Part shown: positions 44,138 through 54,400 of the stretch, in pieces
Layout of the letters: every line of letters starts with the position of its first letter
Position numbering within the stretch: position 1 is the stretch's first letter
Assembly (NCBI GenBank): GCA_025526915.1
Contig: JAHLKH010000176.1
Coordinates: 1-58,148 of the forward strand
Direction of reading: 5' to 3'
DNA length: 58,148 bases
From: Entophlyctis helioformis
Taxonomy: Eukaryota > Chytridiomycota > Chytridiomycetes > Chytridiales > Chytriomycetaceae
Notes under the pieces: generated by a model
Databases searched by the model: none
Told to the model about the DNA's origin: nothing
The model's input: the letters and a program-made list of their open reading frames with translations, nothing else
Position numbers and translations under genes: made by a program

Positions 44138-45915
44138 ATGCTTGCCGCGTTTCGTGGTGCAGGGCCGTCGGCGAGTGCCATTGCAGAGCGTCTGCGCGGA
44201 CGCTGGCGTCTGGCTGGAAGCGCATCTGTGGCAGCGGCTTGCAGGTGCCTGCATTCTGCTGCTGCATCTGCGACGCCTGCGACAGCTCCACCGGTCGACG
44301 GCCCCTGCACGGCGTGCGTGTGCTGGATCTGACCCGTGTGCTGGCCGGCCCCTACTGCAGTGAGTGGGCCGCCCGTGTGCGCCAGTATGCCCGCATCCCG
44401 CTGACGCTCGCCTGCGGTGCTGCAGCCATGATGCTCGGCGATCTTGGGTGAGCCGCCCCTCCCACTGACTGCCATGCCCACTGCAAGCAACCCCATGACG
44501 CTCAACGCCAGCCATCGTGTGCAGAGCCGACATCATCAAAGTCGAGGTGCCGGGGTCGGGCGACGATACCCGCAGCTGGGTAGGTCGGCTGTGCACCATC
44601 CGCCCTTGCAGCTAGTCATGCCAGACTGCCCCCCGTGCTGAACGGCAGACATGGATCATCGCAGGGTCCGCCGTACGCACCCAATGCAGACGGCACATTG
44701 GACGACCCCGAGTCCGCCTACTTTCTCGGCGTCAACCGCAACAAGCGCAGCATCACCGTCAACCTCAAGGACCCGGCAGGCCTCGCGATCGTCCGCCGCC
44801 TCGCCCTCCAGTCGGACGTGCTCATTGAAAACTACGTGCCGGGCAAGCTCGCGTCGCTCGGTCTTGGCTACCCGGCGCTGGCCGCCGACCACCCGCGGCT
44901 CATCTACACGTCCATCACGGGGTACGGACCGACGGGGCCGTACGCGCACAAGGCCGGGTACGACGTGGTCATTGAGGGCGAGGCGGGGCTCATCCATATC
45001 ACCGGCGAGCGCGGCCGCGATGGCGTCAAGTCGGGCGTCGCGGTCACGGATCTGGCCACAGGGCTGCATGCGTTTGCTGCCATCAATGCGGCCCTGTTTG
45101 CGCGCACACGGACAGGCGTTGGACAAAGATTGATGTGTCGCTGCTGGTACGAGAGGGGGCGAGAGGGCGTCGTGCAGACTGCATTGCGCTGCACTGCGCT
45201 GCACTAGACGCTGACGGCTGTGCTGGGGCGTGACAGGAGTCGCAAGTGTCGTCGCTCGTGAATGTCGCGCACAGCCACTTGATTGGCGGCGAGGAGCCGG
45301 GCAGGTGGGGCACGGCGCATTCGTCGATTGTGCCGTACCAGGCGTTTCCGACGAGCGACGGCCGCATGATTTTTGGCACGGGCAACGAGCGCCAGTTTGC
45401 CAAGCTGTGCGGCGCGCTGGGCCGGCCTGATCTGCCCGACAACCCGACTATGCGACCAATGCACAGCGTGTCAAGCACCGCATTGAGCTTGTGAGTCGTG
45501 CGTTCCGTTATTGGCTGTTGTGGCGTGACTGGCACACTGACTGGCACAATGTCCGGCAACCAACCCACTTGCCAACCGCCACAGATCAACCTCATCAGCG
45601 CCATAACAGTCACCAAGCCAACGTCCGAGTGGATGGACATTCTGTCGCCGCTCGGCATCCCTCACGGCCCGTCAACAACATCAGCCAGACCTTCAAGCAC
45701 CCCAGGTCCTCCATCGCGACATGGTCGTCCAGGTCGACCATCCCAAATCGGGCCGCATCAAGCTGACCGGCATTCCGACAAAGTACTCGCACACCAAGCC
45801 CAGCGTCAGGCTGCCGCCGCCGCTGCTTGGACAGCATACGCGGCAGGTGCTGCGTGACGAGCTCGGGTACAGCGAACACGAGATTGACGATCTGTCTGCA
45901 CGCGGAGTTGTATGA
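44138..45915 (+). CDS. SUGCT: Class III CoA-transferase, SUGCT-like; frame interrupted by small indels
   Basis: An N-terminal Arg/Ala-rich lead without acidic residues (MLAAFRGAGPSASAIAERLR) fits a mitochondrial presequence. The family III CoA-transferase core follows: HGVRVLDLTRVLAGPYC, AMMLGDLGADIIKVEVPG, GDDTRSWGPPY, FLGVNRNKRSITVNLKD, ENYVPGKLASLGLGYP, YTSITGYGPTGPYAHKAGYD and, in the last exon, DMVVQVDHPKSGRIKLTGIP. The nearest named family is succinate-hydroxymethylglutarate CoA-transferase. To keep this reading, single bases must be restored at about 44300 (C-run), 45124 (A-run), ~45450, ~45670 and ~45705 (C-run). All are small indels, so sequencing error and pseudogenisation are both possible. 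AATAAA occurs at 45923 and 45935. Confidence 0.75.
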
Positions 45916-46060
45916 CGGTGCCAATAAAGGGCACAATAAAGCAACAGCGCGACGCGCGACCAACCATCTCCACGCCTGCCGGCTCTGCCATTTATGGCTG
46001 CGGCTTTCTGCCCACTGCTACTCCAACTCCAACCCACGAACCCGCGCCACTCGCCATTCC

Positions 46061-46966
46061 ATGCCCTACGCACTCCGCAAGCGCACCTCCAAGTCAGAGG
46101 CCAGCCCCGCGTCGCCCACCAAGTCGACGCCGTCCAAGGTGTCCAAGAAAGGCGGCAGCACAGCCAAATCCCCCCAAATCCCCCACGTCGCCCTCGTCGG
46201 CCCACAAGCGCATGATGGCCGAGCTCGTGTCGACGGGCACGGCCGCCATCAAACGAAAGACCTTCCCGGCCATCACGCCGCTGGCGCGACGCAACCAAAA
46301 GACGCAGGCCGCCGCTGCCCGTGTGGTGCGCCAGGTCGTCCAGGCCAGCGGCGCCACGCCGGCTGACATTGACCACCATGCTGCGGTCGTGGCCCAGGTG
46401 GTCAAGCGCGGCGCTGAGCATCAAATCAAGCGCATGGTGAGTGCTGTCCGTGGTTGTGGTTGTGGTTGTGGTTGTGGTCGTGGTCGTGAGTGTTCCCATT
46501 GGGTTGACACATCTCCACGCGGCTTGAAAACAACGCGGCGGGACTTGGCGGACACGAACACGACGGACGAACACGACGGACGGACACAGGGCGCCAACCC
46601 CATCGCCCTGCTCGCCAAGACATCCGTCCGGCGAACAGGCATCCCGTCGCTAGCGCCAACAGCCGCCCCGCACTCGGCCGCCCGCACAGCCTCTCCACCA
46701 CGCGCATGCCGCAAGTGATTGCGCGCGAGCTCGCCCGCGTGCATACGACGCCATCGCCCACCTCGCCCACCAAGAAGCTGTCAACGTCTGCGCTCGTCAA
46801 GCCCAGCGTCGTCAAGGCCCGTGCCCGTGCTGCTGCCGCCAAAATGACCGTCAATACCCAGGTGCTCAAACGCGCTGTTGTGCGCGAGATTGGCAAGCGT
46901 AAACCCGTGAGCCCTGTCAAGAGCCCCGTCGCCAGCAAAGCCAAGGCGTCGTCGCCCAAGAAGTGA
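46061..46966 (+). CDS. Lys/Ser/Pro-rich basic protein, probably nuclear; function unknown
   Basis: The start MPYALRKRTSKSE is followed by SPTK-type motifs. After an apparent one-base slip in a C6 run at ~46175, it continues RMMAELVSTGTAAIKRKTF and a helical Ala/Val/Arg-rich part (AAAARVVRQVVQASG) to a GTGAGT donor at ~46438. The 3' part reads MPQVIARELARVHTTPSP, SPTKK, ARARAAAAKMTVNTQVLKR and ends KAKASSPKK at 46966. S/T-P-x-K motifs resemble linker-histone-like DNA-binding tails, but I see no globular domain. Exon joining is uncertain because the phase of the intron (~46438-46590) does not fit the second part cleanly. Confidence 0.45.
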
Positions 46967-47076
46967 TCGACTTGTGTGTGCGTGTTTGTCTGCTGGCCTG
47001 TTTGAAGAGAATACAGTCAAAGTGGGGTGATATGCAAGAGATCACAGACAGAGAGAGATGTGAGTGTCCATCAGTG

Positions 47077-47082
47077 TTTATT
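47077..47082 (-). terminator. AATAAA overlapping the MMACHC stop codon
   Basis: Minus strand GAA TAA A: the TAA stop sits inside the poly(A) hexamer. Confidence 0.55.
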
Positions 47083-47905
47083 CCGGCTCCGTGTACGGCC
47101 GCAACAGCGCCAGCGAGTGCGTGTAGTGGTAGTCGAGCATGTCGGGCGGGTACGCGGAGCCATGCACGTCTGGCCCCATGAGCGCGCTGACACGCAGCCG
47201 CATCTCGCGCCACGGCCGCCAGTCGTAGCCGCTCTCGGCTGCCGCTGCCATCAGCGCCGCGGTCTGCGCCGACAGCTCTGCCGTCAACGACGCGGGAAGC
47301 GGGTCGGCCACCGGTGCCGGCTGCGCTGGCGGCCCGCGCACGCCGGGCAGCACGACCAGACTGCGCAGCGCGATCCATGGACCATGCGTCGGGTGCAGCA
47401 CCAGCCCGCACCCCTCGTTGTACACGGCGAGCCGGCTCTCGTGCGCGCAGCGTTGGAAGGCGACCAAACGGCCCTCGCTCGTCTGGAAACTGTGCCACAC
47501 GTGCACCGTCTCGCCCACCGTCTCGTCTCCGACCTCGCTCACTGCACGGCCCACGGCCTCGGCCACGTAGTCGTCGACTGGGTTGGCGTGCGTCGCCAGC
47601 CATGCGCTGCCGTGTGTGGCCAGCGACGCTGTAAAGGGCGTCCAGAAGGCCCGGCTGTTGCCCACGAGGATGGCGAGGCAGCTGTCCGTGTCGACACCAG
47701 GCACATGCACCCTGAACGCCGGCGGCACCGCACGGTTGTACCTGTGTGCACGCTGGACACTGTGAGCACCGTCTGTCTGCGTGTACGGGCCTGAGGGTAG
47801 CTGTGGGTCTTACCAGCTGATGTCCAGCGGCTGCACCAGATCAAGCCCCGACGGCTCCAGCAGTCGCTCAAAGTCGGCAGCGATCTGCGTCCAGTCTCGT
47901 GGCAT
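47078..47905 (-). CDS. MMACHC: MMACHC-like cobalamin processing protein (CblC)
   Basis: Exon 1 runs 47905-47814 (start MPRDWTQIAADFERLLEP); the intron GTAAGA..CACACAG joins in phase to exon 2, giving SWYNRAVPPAFRVHVPG. Family marks: that WYN..PPAF motif, LAILVGNSRAFWTPF, NPVDDYV, HPTHGPWIALRSLVVLPG and YDWRPWREMRLRVSAL, ending at TAA 47078-47080. MMACHC binds incoming cobalamin in the cytosol and removes its upper ligand for use by methionine synthase and methylmalonyl-CoA mutase. Its presence implies B12 use, which most Dikarya have lost. The gene is divergent from SAXO with about 295 bp between starts. The stop codon is part of an AATAAA. Confidence 0.88.
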
Positions 47906-48199
47906 CGTGTCCAACTTGGTGGCAAAGAGGGCGTCGTGGCGATGTCTGGGATCACCGTGTGGGTGCACCGTGCGCTCAGCGTGCATTCATGGCATTGCTG
48001 GCGTTGTGAGCATGCTGGATCCAGAGTGCTGTTGCATGTTGGCATCGGCAGCACGCATTGCCCATCTGCCCGTGTCAATGTCAACAATGAGGCAAGGTTG
48101 CCCAGTTTCCCCCGTGACGATCATCGCAACAACCTGTCTGCATTCGCATCGCAACAGCCGCCCACCAGCCAACAACAACAGCACAGCCAATCTGTCAGC

Positions 48200-50227
48200 A
48201 TGCACACAGAAAAGAACTGCATGTGCGCCGCGTGCACCTGCGGACGCCACAAGCTCTGCAAGCCCATGACCGTCAGCTCCGCGCCTCTCGATGCCCACAC
48301 TGGTGCGTTGCCTGCACCCGATCTGGCGCTTGTTTACTCTGTCTGCTGCCAGCCGACCGCCAGCCTCGTCAATGCATCAACAAACCGTGTTGCCAAGGTC
48401 AAGATCGCTGCCGTACCGCACTGCTTTGCTCGTGCAAAACACATCTGGCCGGGCAGGTGCTGTGACTGCGGTCCGGATGCGTGGCGGCCATTGATGCGCC
48501 GTCGGCATGCTCCCCGGCCACGAGATCGCAGCCGGCGTTTGACTGACACATGCTGGCTGGCTGCCTGGATGCCTGGTTCAATCAGAGTACTGCGACAACT
48601 TTCAAAAGTTCCCGCTCGAAGTCCGACGCGGCCGTGCTGCCCCTCAAGAGTTGTCTGTCGGCGGCGAGTTTCACGGCACGACTGAAAAGTAGGCCGCGCC
48701 CTGCAACAGTCGTGCTGCACTCTTCAGCTGGCACATACTGACTTGATCCGGCTGTGCACGACTCACTCGCCCGACTCGCTCCGCCCCTGCAGCCGCGAAA
48801 AGTTTGTTGCGCACCCCGTGCCTCCACGGATGAAGGTGAGCCGCATCTCCCCCACGCCTTGAAGAGTGTCTCCATGCCAGATCGTCCGTCGTCAAGACCA
48901 GAGGCGCAATGATGCATCCGAGGACTTTGCCGCTCGTTTATCATCGCCATCTCCGTCATCATCCCTCTCCAAGACGCTAATCGCAACTGAACCAACCATG
49001 CAACGCCCTTACTCTTCTGCGGCCGCACTCATGGGTGGCGGCAACACCGATCTGGGCGGCATCCCTCCCTACCGTCCGCACGCACGGCCACGACCGCAGC
49101 TCAAGAAAGAAGCCTACGTGCCCAACGACGCCGTCATGGATTCCACGACCACGCAGCGCCAGGACTACAAGGCGTGGCCCAACGTCACGCCACCCAAGCA
49201 CAAGGAGCGCGAGCCGTGGGTGAGCACATCCGGATCGTTTGACGGCGCAACCACTACCAAAACCGACTACATCTCGTTCCCGCTGCCGCCGCATTACGTG
49301 CGTCGCCAGCAGCCCTATGTCAAGTCGGACGTCAAGTTTGACGGCGTCTCGACCCAGGTCGAGGATTACAAGCAGTGGGAGGTCACCAACATTCCGACCC
49401 GTCGCAAGCCTGCTGCGCCTGCAACGGTCAATGCCGAGGACCGGTACGTGCGACCTCGTGCGATGGCTGCATGTGGATGCATGGGTGGATGAATGGATGG
49501 ATCGGTGGATGGATGGATGCTGCCGTGGATGTGCTGGATCTCGACTGACGCGATCCGGGGCTTTACAGCGATTTCAAGTCCACTACTGCTGCGTCTTATG
49601 TCGGCCATCAGGTCAAGCGCGAGCTGGTAGGTTCACCCGCCGTGCGGCCATGTGATTGGCACAATGTGCTGGCTCTTTCTCTCGCACTCACACTCACTTA
49701 CTCGCTCGCTCCCATCCACAATCTGCCCTGGCCAGGTCCGTGCTCCACAAAACCGAACAACAGACGGATCAGGCAAGTTTGATGCCATCTCGACAACCAA
49801 GGACGCATACAAGGTGTGGGAGCTGCCGCCACGCTACCAGCGCCACAAGGCCGAGTACATCCCGAGCGCGTCTGGCTTCGACGGCCTCTCGACGTACCGC
49901 GACACGTACCAGCCCAAGCGGGCCGAGCGCTATGTGCACCCGACACCCACCTATGTCCCCAACGATGCCAAATTCGAGGGCCAGAGCACGCACCGCGCCG
50001 ACTACATGCCCACAGGCGTCATCATCCGACGCAAAGACTTCCGCCCCCACAACGAGTACACGGTCGTGCCGGACGACCGCGACTTTGTGAGCACCACCCG
50101 CGGCCAGCATAGTCCCAAGCCGCTGCCCCACTGCGTCGCGGCTGACTGGATCAAGATGGGCACCGAGAGCCAGCGCGACGGCCATGTGCGTCTGCAAGGC
50201 ACTGTCTCGCCTGTCGCTGGCATGTGA
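48200..50227 (+). CDS. SAXO: SAXO-family flagellar microtubule protein (Mn repeats)
   Basis: Exon 1 (48200-48302) encodes the SAXO N-terminal signature NCMCAACTCGRHKLCKP. Exons 48586-48688 and 48793-48835 add a first Mn-type module (FHGTTENREKFVAHPVPP). I then join an acceptor at 49099/49100 (LKKEAYVPNDAVMDSTTTQ), in phase; if instead translation restarts at the ATG at 48999 there would be two genes. Repeats of the Mn pattern follow: RQDYKAW, FDGATTTKTDY, FDGVSTQVEDYKQW, FKSTTAASY, FDAISTTKDAYKVW, FDGLSTYRDTY, FEGQSTHRADY, ending SPVAGM at 50227. SAXO proteins bind doublet microtubules of cilia and centrioles, so this points to a zoosporic fungus. Confidence 0.85.
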
Positions 50228-50334
50228 TGCGGCGACCTCTCCCCTCCTGTGCCGATGCTTCCGTTGTTATTTTTGCTAGTCTGGGTTGTGCCTGTCGACC
50301 GCTATTATTGTCTTGGTACACGTCTTATAGATAG

Positions 50335-51140
50335 ATGAACGCCGTTTCTTCTTCTACTTTTTTACTTTTCTCTCCTGTGTGCACCGGGCTTATGCACCGC
50401 TTGCTCGACGACGTCGTCCGTGTGCTGTGGCGAGACGCCATCACACTCGACTGGCAGGGCGACCTGCAGCTGCTGCCAGACGCATGGCTCGGTTCTGACA
50501 GCCACGGCGGCTTGCTGCTCGTCAAGACACGCTCCATGTCCCACCGTCTGCGAGCACGGTTGCCAGAGCAGGACAGCGACCAGCGCGAGATCTTTGAGAG
50601 CATCAACTGCGACTCGGCCGCTGCCCATGGACGGCTGCCTCCTCCATGCTGCCCATGTGCAACGGCTGGTGGGATCTGCTCGACTGTCAGCATGCGATTG
50701 CTCTTGGCTGGATGGCTATTGCTCATGGCTACACCGGCCTGCTGTGCCACCTTGTCAAGGAGCACGGCGTCGACCTTGAGCAGTACGACACTGTTGATGG
50801 CTATGCGGCAATGGACAAGGCGGCTTGCAACGGCCATCTTGCCATTGTCCAGATGCTGCACGAGGCAGGAAGCGCTGCCTGCACCACACATGCCATGGAC
50901 CATGCTGCTGCCTGTGGGCATCTGGATGTGATCGTGTGGCTGCATGAGCACTGGACGGAAGGCTGCACTTGGCAGGCGATGGCGAATGCTGCCAAGCATG
51001 GCCATCTCGCGGCCGTTGAGTTCCTGCATGTCAACTCTCGTGAAGGCGATGCTGACAGAGCGGCTTCGTGGGCGAGGAAGAAGGGCCACGGCCACATTGC
51101 CAGCTGGCTGCATGAGCATCCTCGCCATGAGCAGATCTGA
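50335..51140 (+). pseudogene. Ankyrin-repeat gene, third family member, one frame break
   Basis: The 5' part (LDWQGDLQLLPDAWLGSDSH, KTRSMSHRLRARL) matches the region after the F-box-like segment of the 5.4 and 10.7 kb copies, but the upstream SHWD..PAEI part is absent. At ~50640 the frame shifts, and the ankyrin part continues MLPMCNGWWDLLD, AACNGHLAIVQMLHEAG, ACGHLDVIVWLHEHWTEGCT, KHGHLAAVEFLHVNSREG to the TGA at 51140. The break lies at the same place as in the 10.7 kb copy (CCATGC context). Likely a pseudogene, or a gene with one sequencing error. Confidence 0.6.
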
Positions 51141-51465
51141 CGCAGGCGGCCGACAATACACTTGCAGTGCCGATCTGCCTGCCCACTTGGCAGCCAGAAG
51201 GGCATCTGGCAGTGGCTGTCCACCAGTGCTCGCAGCAGACAGCCACACAGCCCCATCAGCAACACGGGACCATCCAACTTGTGATGCGGCATGTGTTGCC
51301 GATGACCACTGGCTTGGACACGGCGGACTGAGTTGCCTTTGAAGACAACAACCAAACGCCTGGTGAGCGGCCGAGCTGTGTGGCATCTGGCATCTGCAGG
51401 TTGCTGACGGTGGACTGGAGCAAGCCTTCACCAAGAGACCGAACCAAGGACAACCAAGGACAACC

Positions 51466-54400
51466 ATGACCAAGAAACGCAACAACCCGCCAGCCAGACC
51501 TCCGCCATCAGCGCCGTCTCGTCCCAGCACTGCTCCAAGCGCGTCCGCCAGCAGCAGCAATGGTAAGCTGAGCAAGTGGCACGACCGCCTCGCCCAAAGC
51601 AGCTATGCTGACATGGGTCCACCAGTGGCTCCTGCCAAGAGCGCCTCGTCCTCTGTCTCGGCCGTTCAAGGTGACAAGCAGCGACCCGGTTCTCCAAACA
51701 CTGCTGGAGTTGTAGGCAAAGCCAACAAGGTAGCGCTGCCTATCTATGACTGCTGCCGCCGCTGCTGTCGACTGACACACACCGTTCCGCTCTGAGCTCT
51801 TGGCAATGCTCAAGAACGAGACGCAGCGACTCGAGTCTATGGATCCATCCAAGCCCGACGATCTGGCCAGCACCATCAACAGCCTCGGCAGCAGGCTGTC
51901 GGAGCTGCAGAGCCAGGCCGTCGAGGAAGCCCGTTCTGCTGCCGCCGTCGCTGAGCATGATCCGCAGGCCCATGCGACCCGCGTCGCTCCGACTGCGAAA
52001 GTGGACAAGCTCAAGGAGTTTCTCGCATCGGCACTCGAGGGCCAAGATGCACTCACGACTGCCTGCAACTCGTTCCTCAAGGAAGTTGGCGAGGACAAGG
52101 TGGATGTTGACACGGCCACCGTCTCCAACATCGCCACGCTCAGCAGCACTGTCGTCGAGTTTGTCGGCATGATCCGCAAGGCTCCCAAGAAGACCGACGG
52201 CAGCAGCGTCAAGGCCGTGACACGCTTCCTCGCCACCAACAGTCTCGAAGTCGCCTCGACCGTCATCTCTGCTGCCAAGGCCGCATCGCAGTTTGTGCCG
52301 ATCCCAGGCATTGCCGTCGCTATTGGCATCATCGACAACATCCTCGCCAACGTCAAGGACGGCATGGACAGCATTGGCGGTCTGAAGAGCTTCCTGGCCG
52401 ACCTCGAGGAGCTCAAGACGATCCTTGCACCAATGGCCAACCAGTGGTTCTCTGCCGATGTGCGCGGCAAGTGCGCCGAGCTGGTGGATCTACTCAAGGA
52501 GGTTCAGGCGTCCATCCAGGCTGGCACCAGCACGGCCGGCAGCTGGTTCATGCTTGTCACTGGAGCCAAGAAGGCCGAGGTCGAAGCCCAGATGGCTGGA
52601 TACAGGAGCCGTCTTGCCAAGATCAAGGAGGTGCGTGACGATCGCTTTGCTCTCATGGATCTGTGCACTTGGCTGACTGACACTCTCCACCCACCAGCTG
52701 ATCTCGCTCGCCATGCAAGAGGACTCTGCTGTCATGCTCATGCACACAGCCAAGCAACTCAACCTGATCGACACCAAGACAGACAAGATCCTGCAGTGCG
52801 TGTTGCTGCCAGTGGCTGCCACCGCCGCACCATGTCCATCCACTGACACGCGACGCACTGCAGATTCCTCCGTCCGCGTACTCTCCACCTTCGCCATGAC
52901 GACTTTCTCATCTCAGCCGTCCCTGAAGACTCCAAGGGCACATTCGCGGTGTACAAGGCCAAGATGGATGGCATGGATTTTGTACTCAAGACGTTTGAGC
53001 AGCCACCCAACCCAGAGGCGATTGAGAACGAGGCACGCCAGTGGTTCAAGCTCAACCACGCCAGCCTGCTGCCCATCACAGGCATCTGTCTGGAGGGCAA
53101 GGACGACAGGAAGCCATTCATTGCCATGCCATACATGGACTGCGATCTCAAGTCGTACTTGGCTGCCCATCCTGATCTGAGCGTACATGAGCGTCTGCGC
53201 ATCCTGACTCGTATTGCGTGCGGCCTCAAGTATCTGCATCTCTATGTACCTGATGGATCAGTCGTCCATGGCAGTCTCTCCATGAGCCGCATCCATCTCG
53301 GTCAGTCGACCGTCTTGCTATTGTTGCTGATGCCAACTGGCGGGTTACTCACACAGACAACTTGATGACAGACTCAAAGGGCATCAAGGTCAAGATCAGT
53401 GTCGGCATGCGGTCTATTCGCACCTTGGCTGGATCCATCCACAGTGCCAGTGATGCCAAGTACATGGCACCTGAAGCCAAAGCAAGAGGCGCTGGACAAG
53501 TTGACATTGATGGACAGCAGGAGCTCGATCCATCTGTTGATGTCTATTCGTTTGGCGTCCTTGCTAAGGATGTCTTGGCACAGGCAGCCAACCAACTCCA
53601 GCCACCAGACAACATCAGTGGCGATGTGTGGCAGAGTCTGCAGCTCACTCTCAAGACTTGCTGCAACATCAAGCCTGATGATCGCCCTGACATTTCCCAA
53701 ATTGTCAAGGACTTGACCATGGCAACCAGGCCGGTTGATGGTATGCCATTGTTTGTGCTCTGTTCATCTACCTGCTGTTTGCTCACGTTTTTGTGTTCAA
53801 ATGACAGGTGGTGTTGTCAAGGTCCAAGACGGTGCCTCTGATCTCGAAATCCTGTGTGCCATCTTCCCAGAGTGGGCCAAGGACAGCGAGATCACAGTCA
53901 ACTCAGAGCGTCCAACGGGCGAGCTGATGAATCTCTATGACGATTCTGCCAAGCGCATCACCTCAAAGTGGCAGCTGGAGTGGGATGAGCAGCACAACTT
54001 GACTGCCCTGTAAGTACTGCTGGCTGCATGCTGGTTGACAAGTGACTGATGCATCAAACATTGCGTTGAGCAAACAGGCGGTTGACTGGCTGCGGTCTGT
54101 TTGGCAACATCCCCAAAGACATTGGTCACCTGATGATGCTCAAGGAGTTGTGGCTTGACCAGAATGAGTTTGATGGTGAAATCCCACAAGGCATCTGCCA
54201 GCTGACCAAGTTGACATCATTGTGAGCATGCTTCTGGATGGCCATCTGGATGTGGCACTCTGGCTGACATTGAGCAACAGGCGGCTTGGACAAAACAACC
54301 TGCAGGGATCTGTGCCACACTTTATCCTCAAGCTTACTCATCTTGACGAGCTGTGAGTTGTGTGTCCCCTGTGGCTGCTGTGGTGAAGTTGGCTGACATT

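Noticed and set aside
48837..49099. Treating 48999 as the start of a separate second SAXO gene
   Set aside because: The cysteine-rich N-terminal signature and first Mn module upstream lack an end of their own, and an in-phase splice joins them to the downstream repeats; kept as an alternative.
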